This document shows, piece after piece, positions 24,464 through 31,807 of a stretch of DNA of 36,924 nucleotides. The DNA comes from an uncultured Flavobacteriales bacterium (GTDB lineage: Bacteria; Bacteroidota; Bacteroidia; Palsa-965), in the NCBI GenBank assembly GCA_903873905.1, contig CAIQQJ010000174.1:1-36924 (forward strand), given 5' to 3'. The position numbers and the translations under genes are program-made. The notes under the pieces are model-generated. The model was not told the origin of the DNA. It saw nothing but the letters and a program-made list of their open reading frames with translations, and made no database searches. How positions within the stretch are numbered: the stretch's first letter is position 1; each line of letters starts with the position of its first letter.

Positions 24464-24951
24464 TATTTGGGGTTAGTATTATCCTCGGTGAGAATGCGGA
24501 TCAATTCTTTTTTGAAATCCTCCTCGGCGACGTAAAGTTGCGCCAATTTTTTTGGAGGCAAAATATTTTTCAATTTCGAATTCATTTCTGAAACCAAAGC
24601 GGCATCCTGAACTTTCAATGCAACTTCTTCATCAGCGAGTTTTTGCAATTCATCAGCAGAAAGTTGATCAGCTTGTTCGCGAACTTTTCTATAATCTCTT
24701 TGTAATTGTTTACGAACAGCATCCCGTTTGTCTTGGTAATCATTGTAAATGGGCCAGAATTTTTCCGCTTCGTCGGAAGTCAGGTTGAGTTGCTTGGTAA
24801 TGAATGCAACCTTGAGTGCCTGCACACGTTCTGCCCCAAGCGAATTTTTGGTTGTATCTGCTTTCCCTTTTGGAGGATGTCCCGCTTGAGCGGAAACTCC
24901 ATTCGCAAGGAAAGCGAAGATGAAACTTATGATGAGTAGAATTTTATTCAT
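24463..24951 (-). CDS. Spy/CpxP-like periplasmic protein (often annotated 'sensor of ECF-type sigma factor')
   Basis: The product has 162 residues, with a signal peptide (1-21, ending V-S-A-Q) and then a helical, charged body. It contains L-N-L-T-S-D-E-A-E-K-F-W-P-I-Y-N-D-Y near residue 56, a variant of the LTxxQ motif region of Spy/CpxP proteins, followed by long Lys/Arg/Glu heptad-like helices (K-R-D-A-V-R-K-Q-L). Such proteins act as periplasmic chaperones or stress sensors. It lies 11 nt after the repeat-containing gene and overlaps the barrel gene, so it fits an envelope-stress circuit controlled by the ECF sigma factor of this operon. Confidence 0.8.
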   Translation of the reverse strand: MNKILLIISFIFAFLANGVSAQAGHPPKGKADTTKNSLGAERVQALKVAFITKQLNLTSDEAEKFWPIYNDYQDKRDAVRKQLQRDYRKVREQADQLSADELQKLADEEVALKVQDAALVSEMNSKLKNILPPKKLAQLYVAEEDFKKELIRILTEDNTNPK

Positions 24952-24962
24952 TTCAATTCGGG

Positions 24963-26117
24963 CTATTTATTGATGTCGGAAGCGTCTGCATTGTTGTCTA
25001 GGATGTAATTCAGCATGGGATCGTTTAAATATTCTTCCTGCGGAATGTTTTTCAGGTCAGGGTTTTTATCACTGATAAAATCAGCCACAACACTTTCATC
25101 CAACAAATCCAATTGTGACATAACATCTTTTTTATCTACCTGTTTGACGATATGATCTTGTGGATGGTTTAACTTGAGATTGGAATTATGTTTGTTTGGT
25201 TTTTCAACGGCAACAACATTTTCCTTCGGAGCAATAACTGAATCCTGTTTTTGAATAGGGGCAATGACAGGAGAAATATTTTGTTTTTGCTTACTGTTGT
25301 TTACGAATTCTGTTTTTGTTTTGTGATTTTCATTTTGAATAAAAAACCAAATGCTTGCACTGATTAATAAAGTAACGGAAGCAGCAATTGAAACTGGACG
25401 CGCATAACGTTTCACTATTTCTGCAAAAACAATGATTCTTCCTCTCTCAACAATTAGTTCCGGAGCAACATTCTCTGTTTTCTCTTCCTCTTTTATTCGT
25501 GTTGAAATCCGATCTGCAAGTGTATCAAAGTATCCCGATGGAACATCCTTGTCAAAACCTTGATTCAATTCATCAGTGGCTACACGAGAAATTATTTTTG
25601 TACTTAAATTTTCGAAATAGGAATTTGGAACCTTGAATCCTTCATCTTGCTTGAGATTATCGAGTGCAATGGTTGTATGGAGTTCATTGTCGAATTCATT
25701 GAAATAACCTTCAGGAATTTCGAAGGATTCAGTATTCTTGATGGAAGACAGATTTGCAACAGCAAGAATTTCCTCTGTCAATTTTTCAAAATAACCATCT
25801 GGAACTGTAAAGCAGTTGTCGGACTGCGATTGGAGGTCGTCAGCGTTCAAGTTATTATTTAATGCTGAAAGATTGACGATTGAAATTATTCGTTCAGCCA
25901 ATTCCGAAAAATAATTTTCAGGAATAATAAATCCGGCTTCATTTTTTGTGACTAGTGACAAGTGATAGGTGGCAAGTGACAATTCCTCTTGTTCTGAAAA
26001 ATAATTTTCTGGTACAACAAGTCCATCACCCTTCGCGCGGAGTTTATCCAGCAAAGGTGCATGCTTCGACAAATCATCGAAATCAGCAGGAAGGTTTATG
26101 TCGTTGTACTCGATCAT
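24963..26117 (-). CDS. Putative anti-sigma-type membrane protein with six P-x-x-Y-F repeats
   Basis: This is a 384-residue protein with a single hydrophobic segment at about 247-264 (S-I-A-A-S-V-T-L-L-I-S-A-S-I-W-F-F-I). The N-terminal side (cytoplasmic if it behaves like an anti-sigma factor) carries six copies of [VI]-P-x-x-Y-F-x-x-[LFQ] spaced about 30-45 residues: P-E-N-Y-F, P-E-N-Y-F, P-D-G-Y-F, P-E-G-Y-F, P-N-S-Y-F, P-S-G-Y-F. The distal side is polar and ends with a charged region (L-D-L-L-D-E-S-V-V-A-D-F). No zinc ASD motif is visible. Being next after the sigma gene, it is the natural anti-sigma candidate. I know no named family with six copies. Confidence 0.75.
   Translation of the reverse strand: MIEYNDINLPADFDDLSKHAPLLDKLRAKGDGLVVPENYFSEQEELSLATYHLSLVTKNEAGFIIPENYFSELAERIISIVNLSALNNNLNADDLQSQSDNCFTVPDGYFEKLTEEILAVANLSSIKNTESFEIPEGYFNEFDNELHTTIALDNLKQDEGFKVPNSYFENLSTKIISRVATDELNQGFDKDVPSGYFDTLADRISTRIKEEEKTENVAPELIVERGRIIVFAEIVKRYARPVSIAASVTLLISASIWFFIQNENHKTKTEFVNNSKQKQNISPVIAPIQKQDSVIAPKENVVAVEKPNKHNSNLKLNHPQDHIVKQVDKKDVMSQLDLLDESVVADFISDKNPDLKNIPQEEYLNDPMLNYILDNNADASDINK
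25492..26070 (-). repeat. Six tandem P-x-x-Y-F motif repeats in the anti-sigma candidate
   Basis: Each unit encodes a short helix-turn pattern, hydrophobic-P-x-x-Y-F-x-x-x-x-x-x-[IL], followed by a hydrophobic stretch such as I-I-S-I-V-N-L or I-L-A-V-A-N-L. Copies at protein level are similar but the codons differ, so the array is old or selected for its protein sequence rather than a recent expansion. Confidence 0.75.
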
Positions 26118-26130
26118 TGTATTGGTTCTA

Positions 26131-26175
26131 AATTTTGAGTTTTGAATTTTGTTTTTTTTGTTTTGATTTTTTCCA
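26131..26175 (-). repeat. AT-rich TTCAAAA/TTTTGAA segment between sigma and anti-sigma genes
   Basis: The gap between the sigma factor and the next gene holds AAATTCAAAACTCAAAATT on the reverse strand. The same 19 bases occur at the right arm of the 5206-5296 repeat. Poly-T blocks lie beside it. Confidence 0.5.
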
Positions 26176-26190
26176 GCGAATCGTATCGAT

Positions 26191-26757
26191 TCAATGTGTC
26201 AAATCATCTGTAGCTTTAATAAATGCTTCTATTTTTTTTACGGCATGATGATAAGAAGCTTTCAATGCGCCTACTGATGTTTCCAAAACAGCAGACATAT
26301 CATCATATTTCATGTCTTCAAAATATTTCATGGTGAAAACCAATCTTTGTTTCTCTGGCAATTGAGCAATTGCGATTTGTAATTTTTTCTGAATCGCATC
26401 TCCGCTGAAGAAATTGTCATCTGACAATTGACTTTCAATGCTTTGTTCCACATCGCCAAAACGCACAAATCGATCCGCTTTTCTTTGACGGATGAAGCTC
26501 AATGTTTCATTGGTTGCAATACGATACAACCAAGTATAGAGTTGGGAATCTTCCTTGAAATTGTCCAAGCCTTTCCATGATTTGATGAAAACATTCTGCA
26601 ACACATCATCCGTGTCATCATGATCAATCAGCATTCTTCTGATATGCCAGTACAAACGCTTCTGATAACGTTCCACAATTTTGCGGAATGCATTTTGTCT
26701 GGTTCGTTCTTCCCGAAACAAGTCAATTAATTCTTTATCAGATATTTCTTCCATCAT
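26191..26757 (-). CDS. RNA polymerase ECF-type sigma-70 factor
   Basis: The product has 188 residues. Region 2 spans about 20-90 with Y-Q-K-R-L-Y-W-H-I-R-R, D-D-T-D-D-V-L-Q-N-V-F-I-K-S-W and T-W-L-Y-R-I-A-T-N-E. Region 4 spans about 130-185 with L-P-E-K-Q-R-L-V-F-T-M-K-Y-F and the helix-turn-helix V-G-A-L-K-A-S-Y-H-H-A. Region 3 is missing, as in all ECF sigmas. It heads a four-gene minus-strand operon with an anti-sigma candidate, a Spy-like protein and an outer-membrane barrel, so it likely controls an envelope response. The start is ATGATG at 26757/26754; either is possible. Confidence 0.93.
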   Translation of the reverse strand: MMEEISDKELIDLFREERTRQNAFRKIVERYQKRLYWHIRRMLIDHDDTDDVLQNVFIKSWKGLDNFKEDSQLYTWLYRIATNETLSFIRQRKADRFVRFGDVEQSIESQLSDDNFFSGDAIQKKLQIAIAQLPEKQRLVFTMKYFEDMKYDDMSAVLETSVGALKASYHHAVKKIEAFIKATDDLTH

Positions 26758-26813
26758 AAAAAAAGCTACACCAGTTTCCCGATGCAGCCTTTAAGTTAGA
26801 AATTAATTTCTTC

Positions 26814-27773
26814 CTATTTTTTTCGTGCAATCGCACGAAGGGCAGCATTCACAATATCAATGGTGTCGAGCCCGTATTTTGTCATGAGTTGATCGGGTGT
26901 TCCACTTTCACCAAAGCTATCGTTAACGGCAACCATTTCTAGCGGTGAAGGAATTTCGCTGGTTAAAACATGAGAAATGCTTTCGCCAAGTCCTCCAAAT
27001 TTATTGTGCTCTTCCGCAGAAACAGCGCACCGGGTTTTCTTAACTGAATCTATGACGGCTTTTTCGTCCAAAGGTTTAATGGTATGAATATTAATTATTT
27101 CAGCTGAAATGCCTTGTTTTTGCAGAATTTCCCATGCTTCCAATGCTTTCCATACCAAATGACCTGTTGCGAAAATGGAAACATCGGTTCCTTCATAAAG
27201 TGTTACCGCTTTTCCTATTTCAAATTTCTGATCGGCGGCTGTGAAATTGGGAACGGAAGGACGACCAAATCTCAAATAAACTGGCCCTACATATTCAGCA
27301 ATTGCAATTGTTGCGGCTTTGGTCTGATTGTAATCGCATGGATTAATAACCACCATTCCAGGAAGCATTTTCATCAATCCCAAATCTTCCAGAATTTGAT
27401 GTGTTGCTCCATCTTCTCCAAGTGTAAGTCCTGCATGTGATGCGCAGATTTTTACATTTTTTCCAGAATAAGCAACGGCTTGACGAATCTGATCGTAAAC
27501 ACGACCCGTAGAAAAATTTGCAAAGGTTCCAGTGAAAGGAATTTTTCCTCCGACAGTCATTCCTGCAGCGATACCAATCATGTTCGCTTCAGCAATTCCA
27601 ACCTGAAAAAAACGTTCAGGATGATCTTTCTGAAATGCATCCATTTTCAATGAGCCTGTTAGATCCGCACAAAGTGCAACGACATTTGGATTCTTTTTTC
27701 CAAGTTCAGAAAGTCCCGCACCGAATCCGGAACGAGTGTCTTTTTTTTCTGTAGGGTTGTATTTTTTTTCCAT
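26814..27773 (-). CDS. Transketolase C-terminal subunit (split transketolase)
   Basis: The product has 319 residues and holds the pyrimidine-binding and C-terminal domains of transketolase. Motifs are F-G-A-G-L-S-E-L, A-L-C-A-D-L-T-G-S, F-F-Q-V-G-I-A-E-A-N-M-I-G near residue 60 with the catalytic Glu, S-H-A-G-L-T-L-G-E-D-G-A-T-H-Q near 112, and Y-L-R-F-G-R near 168. The N-terminal half is encoded at 29273-30121, so the enzyme acts as a two-subunit complex in the pentose phosphate pathway. Unusually, the vWA gene lies between the two halves. A long inverted repeat separates this gene from the vWA gene. Confidence 0.92.
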   Translation of the reverse strand: MEKKYNPTEKKDTRSGFGAGLSELGKKNPNVVALCADLTGSLKMDAFQKDHPERFFQVGIAEANMIGIAAGMTVGGKIPFTGTFANFSTGRVYDQIRQAVAYSGKNVKICASHAGLTLGEDGATHQILEDLGLMKMLPGMVVINPCDYNQTKAATIAIAEYVGPVYLRFGRPSVPNFTAADQKFEIGKAVTLYEGTDVSIFATGHLVWKALEAWEILQKQGISAEIINIHTIKPLDEKAVIDSVKKTRCAVSAEEHNKFGGLGESISHVLTSEIPSPLEMVAVNDSFGESGTPDQLMTKYGLDTIDIVNAALRAIARKK

Positions 27774-27795
27774 GACTTATTTCTAATTTTTGAAA

Positions 27796-27863
27796 TCTGT
27801 GCTTTGTGCTCGGTCCACTGCGCTATGTTTTTTATTTACAGAGTACAGTGCACAAAGCACAGA
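27796..27863. repeat. Inverted repeat between the vWA gene and the transketolase C-subunit gene
   Basis: TCTGTGCTTTGTGC (27796-27809) and GCACAAAGCACAGA (27850-27863) are perfect complements, 14 bp. Inside, CACTG and CAGTG can add pairs. It lies in the 95-nt gap within the operon, so it may end or slow transcription between genes, or protect a 3' end. It lacks a long T-run on the minus strand, so a standard terminator is not supported. Confidence 0.7.
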
Positions 27864-27868
27864 CCACA

Positions 27869-29269
27869 TTAATATAATTTAACCGTTACTTGTCCACCTG
27901 GTTCGATTTTGAATTTTCTTTCTATGGTATAAATAGTTTCATGCGCACTTTTTGATCGATAAATGATGCGGTAATTTCCAGGTTGCAGCACAATGTTTTC
28001 ATTTAGTTGACTTGAATTTAAATTGGTAACCCAAGTGAGTTTGTTTTTTTCCTCCAATAGAATTTGTCCTGATCCTTCCGCCGGTTTGAAAATACTTACA
28101 ACACCCGCTTGAGGAATTTGTATCAATGTTGTTTTACTCTGACCAATATCCACATTGTTCATATAGATTCTGGGAAGTGTGAGAATTTCTATATCGTATT
28201 TTCCAACAATATATTTTTCGGGTCTTCCGAAATCCTGAATGTTTACCGTTTGCATTGTTCCCGCTTTTCGAACGATGCATTGTAAACGGGCATAATTATT
28301 TATTCCCGCCACCTGCAGATTCATAAAACCTTGTGGTGCATCAACTGCTATGATGTTGTGTTTGCCAGGAGTTATGACAATGTTTTCTTTTATCACTTCA
28401 GGAATGCTGTGCACAACCAATCGATACGTACTTAAGGGATCAAGAATAATTGTATCTGGTATGCCGCGGTCATTCATGGTGTGCATATAATTGTAACGAA
28501 CAACACCAGTTGTCTGATCATAAAAAGTCATTGCAACATCCGTTTCATTTGGCTTTCCTGCAATGTCAAGAAGATTTACTTGTGCAGTGGTGCTATTCAT
28601 TGCCTGTGAAACAACGATGTTGAGAATGTTGTTGAACGTACTTTCTTCAGCAACATTGTAGACTTTCCCGATGCAATTCAGGGAAGAGTAATCAACCGTT
28701 CCAATTCCAATGACGAAAGGTTTCAGTACAATTCCTTTTTGTTGCAAGGCTAAAGAAACAGCACAAGGATCGCCATCACATTCTTCAAAACCGTCCGTAA
28801 TGAGAATGATGATGTTGCGTGCATTTTTTCCATCAACAGGAAAATCATCTGCGCACTTTTCCAGTGTGTAGGCAATAGGAGTTGTTCCTTTGGGAGTGAT
28901 TTGAGAAATAAATGCGCGCATGGCAGGCACAGCAATGGATGGTCTTGCAATTGGAACTTCCAGTTTTGTATCCTGACAATCGCGGGTTGGTTGCAAATTA
29001 TGTTGATGACCAAAACAGCGCAAACCGATTTCAAGATTTCCAACACCTTTAAGACTGTCGAGAAAACTTGTAAAAAGTCTTTTTGCAATATCCATTTTCA
29101 TTCCCGATTGCCATGTTCCATACATACTGAACGAAGCATCGAAAACAAAAAGAATTCTGGTTAAAGGAGGATTGTATGCACGGTTTTGTGCTTTTAATCC
29201 GGATGAGCAAAAAAGAATTCCTGCAAGAAGAAAAATCCAAATGCGGGAAATAGAGTTCAACTTTTTCAT
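27869..29269 (-). CDS. Secreted von Willebrand factor A (vWA) domain protein
   Basis: The product has 466 residues. A signal peptide covers about 1-28 (I-F-L-L-A-G-I-L-F-C-S-S-G-L-K-A-Q). The vWA domain (about 37-215) has a full MIDAS: F-D-A-S-F-S-M-Y-G, the T of G-T-T-P-I-A-Y near residue 130, and I-T-D-G-F-E-E-C near 155. Several Cys (C-F-G-H, C-Q-D, C-A-D, C-D-G-D-P-C) suggest disulfides in an exported domain. The C-terminal 250 residues look like repeated beta domains (P-G-K-H-N-I-I-A-V-D, L-Q-P-G-N-Y-R-I-I-Y). It binds a divalent metal and perhaps a protein ligand. Its start is 3 nt after the transketolase N-subunit stop. Confidence 0.88.
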   Translation of the reverse strand: MKKLNSISRIWIFLLAGILFCSSGLKAQNRAYNPPLTRILFVFDASFSMYGTWQSGMKMDIAKRLFTSFLDSLKGVGNLEIGLRCFGHQHNLQPTRDCQDTKLEVPIARPSIAVPAMRAFISQITPKGTTPIAYTLEKCADDFPVDGKNARNIIILITDGFEECDGDPCAVSLALQQKGIVLKPFVIGIGTVDYSSLNCIGKVYNVAEESTFNNILNIVVSQAMNSTTAQVNLLDIAGKPNETDVAMTFYDQTTGVVRYNYMHTMNDRGIPDTIILDPLSTYRLVVHSIPEVIKENIVITPGKHNIIAVDAPQGFMNLQVAGINNYARLQCIVRKAGTMQTVNIQDFGRPEKYIVGKYDIEILTLPRIYMNNVDIGQSKTTLIQIPQAGVVSIFKPAEGSGQILLEEKNKLTWVTNLNSSQLNENIVLQPGNYRIIYRSKSAHETIYTIERKFKIEPGGQVTVKLY

Positions 29270-29272
29270 AGG

Positions 29273-30121
29273 CTAATAATCACCACTCGTTTCCGGAAGC
29301 TGTTTCAAAGCCTGTGCCAGTTGTTCATCATTAGGTGCAACACCATGCCATTTATGCGATCCCATCATGAAATCAACTCCAGCACCCATCTCCGTTTTCA
29401 TAAGTATAACGACTGGTTTACCCTTTCCTGTATGTTGTTTCGCGATTTTCAATCCTTCTGTTACTTGAGCAACATTATTTCCATTGGCAATTTTCAGAAC
29501 ATCCCATCCAAAAGCCTTGAATTTTGCTTCGAGATCACCTAATGGCATAACCTTATCGGTAGGACCATCAATCTGTTGACCATTCACATCAATGGTGCAA
29601 ATGATATTGTCAACTTTATTTCCAGCCGCATACATGGTCGCTTCCCAAATTTGTCCTTCATCCAATTCTCCATCGCCATGAAGCGAATAAACAGTGGAAT
29701 CATCCTTATTTAATTTTTTTGCAAGTGCCGCACCAATTGCCACCGACATGCCCTGACCAAGTGATCCTGAGGCAATTCGAACGCCCGGCAAATTTTCATG
29801 TGTGGTTGGATGCCCCTGTAAACGTGTATTTAATTTTCGAAAAGTGGCCAATTCTTTCACTGGAAAATATCCAGAACGGGCTAGAACGCTGTAAAACACT
29901 GGGGAAATGTGACCATTCGAAAGGAAGAAAAGATCTTCTCCGATGCCATCCATCTTGAATTCCTTCGGATTATGCTTCATGGTTTCAAAATAAAGCGTCA
30001 CCAGAAATTCCGTGCAACCCAAAGACCCTCCTGGATGACCGGAATTGACGGCATGAACCATCCTTACAATATCGCGACGAACCTGTGAACACAGGCTTTC
30101 AAGCTCTTTTTCTGTTGCCAT
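29273..30121 (-). CDS. Transketolase N-terminal subunit (split transketolase)
   Basis: The product has 282 residues and is the thiamine-diphosphate-binding half. It shows N-S-G-H-P-G-G-S-L-G near residue 26, F-L-S-N-G-H near 67, G-H-P-T near 102, G-S-L-G-Q-G-M near 116, the TPP motif H-G-D-G-E-L-D-E-G-Q-I-W-E-A near 149 with its distal N, and W-H-G near 258. It pairs with the product of 26814-27773. Together they shift two-carbon units between sugar phosphates. The upstream region has a TACTTTTG box at 30225-30232. Confidence 0.93.
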   Translation of the reverse strand: MATEKELESLCSQVRRDIVRMVHAVNSGHPGGSLGCTEFLVTLYFETMKHNPKEFKMDGIGEDLFFLSNGHISPVFYSVLARSGYFPVKELATFRKLNTRLQGHPTTHENLPGVRIASGSLGQGMSVAIGAALAKKLNKDDSTVYSLHGDGELDEGQIWEATMYAAGNKVDNIICTIDVNGQQIDGPTDKVMPLGDLEAKFKAFGWDVLKIANGNNVAQVTEGLKIAKQHTGKGKPVVILMKTEMGAGVDFMMGSHKWHGVAPNDEQLAQALKQLPETSGDY

Positions 30122-30126
30122 AAAAT

Positions 30127-30215
30127 CAGTTTGCTGTCAGCAGTTTGCAGGCTTTTTTGATAAAAAAATCAGATTAAAAATTCACTTACGACGGCCTACT
30201 GCTGACCGCCAACTG
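30127..30215. repeat. Imperfect inverted repeat upstream of the transketolase operon
   Basis: An 18-nt arm at 30127-30144 (CAGTTTGCTGTCAGCAGT) matches the reverse complement of 30198-30215 at 16 of 18 bases. It lies between the transketolase N-subunit start and its -7 box, so it would be in the 5' leader. No known riboswitch is recognised. Confidence 0.55.
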
Positions 30216-30224
30216 AATGTGCGC

Positions 30225-30232
30225 CAAAAGTA
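30225..30232 (-). promoter_or_regulatory. -7 box for the split transketolase operon
   Basis: The reverse strand reads TACTTTTG, an exact TAnnTTTG match. It gives a leader of about 95-100 nt that contains the inverted repeat at 30127-30215. No clear -33 TTG. Confidence 0.45.
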
Positions 30233-30338
30233 AAGTCTTTATGAGGTAGGGATTCGTTCTGTTAATAACATTCGCATTCTGTTGAAAACTGCGCTTTCCT
30301 CTGTAAAAAGTCTTTCTTCTCCACAATTTTGAAAATGG

Positions 30339-30346
30339 TATTTTTG
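30339..30346 (+). promoter_or_regulatory. -7 box for ychF
   Basis: TATTTTTG matches TAnnTTTG, giving a leader of roughly 45-50 nt before ATG 30401. This places the longer in-frame start at 30329 upstream of the likely transcription start, supporting the shorter protein. Confidence 0.5.
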
Positions 30347-30400
30347 CGCCCCAGAGAGGAATTTGCTTATTCCCTCAGTAATTTTAACCAAAATCAATTT

Positions 30401-31501
30401 ATGGCCTTAAAGTGCGGTATTGTCGGTCTTCCGAATGTGGGTAAATCAACTTTGTTCAATTGTCTGTCAAATGCAAAAGCACAGGCGGCTAATTTTCCGT
30501 TTTGTACAATTGAACCGAACGTAGGTGTCATCACTGTTCCAGATGAACGTATGAATAAACTGGCTGAACTTGTCATTCCTGAGCGGATTGTTCCTACAAC
30601 AATTGAAATTGTTGACATCGCAGGATTGGTGAAAGGTGCAAGTAAGGGTGAAGGTCTTGGAAATAAATTTCTTGGAAATATTCGCGAATGCAATGCCATT
30701 CTCCATGTTGTTCGTTGTTTTGACGATCCAAACGTAGTTCACGTTGATGGTTCTGTAAATCCAGTTCGAGATAAAGAGATTATCGATATGGAATTACAAT
30801 TCAAAGATTTGGAAGCGGTAGAATTGCGTTTGAAGAAATTGGAGAAACAAGCCAAGTCGGGTACAGATAAGGATGCAAAAAAAACATACGACATTCTTCA
30901 ATTGATTCAAGCAGCTTTGATGCAAGGGAAATCGGCGAGAACAGTGGAGATTGCAAAAGAAGATTTAAAATTCATTGAGGATTTACATCTGCTCACCGTA
31001 AAACCTGTGCTATATGTTTGCAATGTGGATGAAGCTTCTGTGAAATCAGGAAACAAACATTCTGCTGCATTGATTGAAGCTGTGAAAGATGAATCAGCTG
31101 AAGTGATGTTGATTACAGCTGCGATGGAAGCGGATATTGCATCAATGGAAAGTTTTGAAGACCGTAAAGCATTTCTTGCTGATATCGGATTGGAAGAACC
31201 AGGCGTAAATAAATTGATTTCATCCGCTTATAAATTATTGGATTTGCAAACTTATTTCACTTGTGGAGTAAAAGAAGTTCGAGCATGGACCATCACACGC
31301 GGCATGAGCGCACCGCAAGCCGCAAGTGTAATTCATACCGATTTTGAGAAAGGCTTTATCAAAGCAGAAGTAATTGCTTACAACGATTTTACAACTTTAG
31401 GTTCCGAGGCCGCTTGTCGCGATAACGGAAAAATAAGAATTGAAGGAAAAGAATATATCGTTGCTGATGGCGATGTAATGCATTTCCGTTTCAACGTTTA
31501 A
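30401..31501 (+). CDS. ychF: YchF/Ola1-family redox-regulated ATPase
   Basis: YchF is a ribosome-associated P-loop ATPase of the Obg branch. The product has 366 residues (E. coli 363). G1 is G-L-P-N-V-G-K-S-T at 8-16, G3 is D-I-A-G-L near residue 69 followed by V-K-G-A-S-K-G-E-G-L-G-N-K-F, and the base-recognition site is C-N-V-D-E near 204, the N-x-x-E form that favours ATP over GTP. The C-terminal TGS domain includes F-T-C-G-V-K-E-V-R-A-W and I-H-T-D-F-E-K-G-F-I-K-A-E. The start at 30401 is chosen because G1 should begin near residue 8; the in-frame start at 30329 adds 24 unmatched residues. Confidence 0.96.
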   Translation: MALKCGIVGLPNVGKSTLFNCLSNAKAQAANFPFCTIEPNVGVITVPDERMNKLAELVIPERIVPTTIEIVDIAGLVKGASKGEGLGNKFLGNIRECNAILHVVRCFDDPNVVHVDGSVNPVRDKEIIDMELQFKDLEAVELRLKKLEKQAKSGTDKDAKKTYDILQLIQAALMQGKSARTVEIAKEDLKFIEDLHLLTVKPVLYVCNVDEASVKSGNKHSAALIEAVKDESAEVMLITAAMEADIASMESFEDRKAFLADIGLEEPGVNKLISSAYKLLDLQTYFTCGVKEVRAWTITRGMSAPQAASVIHTDFEKGFIKAEVIAYNDFTTLGSEAACRDNGKIRIEGKEYIVADGDVMHFRFNV

Positions 31502-31503
31502 CG

Positions 31504-31725
31504 ATGGCTGAAGTCGGATATGTTTTGTTTTTTCTGTGCATCTGGTTTATCATTCCCTATTTGCTGGGAACATTGTTCTTTAAATTTTTAAAAAAACGCT
31601 GGAAAATTTTCGGCAAAGAAAAAGGAGCTGCACGATTTATCAATTATGGGTTTTTTTTACTCTGTGCATTAATCGGATGGCTTTTGGAAATGTTGGTTTT
31701 AACAGGAATAAAAATGATGTTATAG
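31504..31725 (+). CDS. Two-TM mini membrane protein of unknown function
   Basis: The product has 73 residues. Two hydrophobic segments (about 6-27 and 49-69) flank a strongly basic loop (K-F-L-K-K-R-W-K-I-F-G-K-E-K-G). It starts 2 nt after the ychF stop and is translated from the same mRNA. No family is recognised. The coding case rests on the tight spacing and clean hydrophobic pattern. Confidence 0.65.
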   Translation: MAEVGYVLFFLCIWFIIPYLLGTLFFKFLKKRWKIFGKEKGAARFINYGFFLLCALIGWLLEMLVLTGIKMML

Positions 31726-31745
31726 GAAGTGTTTAATTCGAAGTG

Positions 31746-31780
31746 TTTAGTTCGGAGAAAAAAATAGTCGCCGAACTAAA
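31746..31780. repeat. Inverted repeat upstream of parE
   Basis: TTTAGTTCGG (31746-31755) pairs perfectly with CCGAACTAAA (31771-31780) across a 15-nt loop. Partial copies of the arm flank it on both sides (AATTCGAAG, CCGAACTCC). It sits 28 nt before the parE ATG. It could be a terminator for the ychF transcript on one side or a control stem for parE, but no T-run is present. Confidence 0.5.
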
Positions 31781-31807
31781 AATTCCGAACTCCTAACTAA
31801 AAAAGAG

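Noticed and set aside
30329-30400. N-terminal extension of ychF
   Set aside because: It begins upstream of the likely transcription start and adds residues that do not belong to the family.
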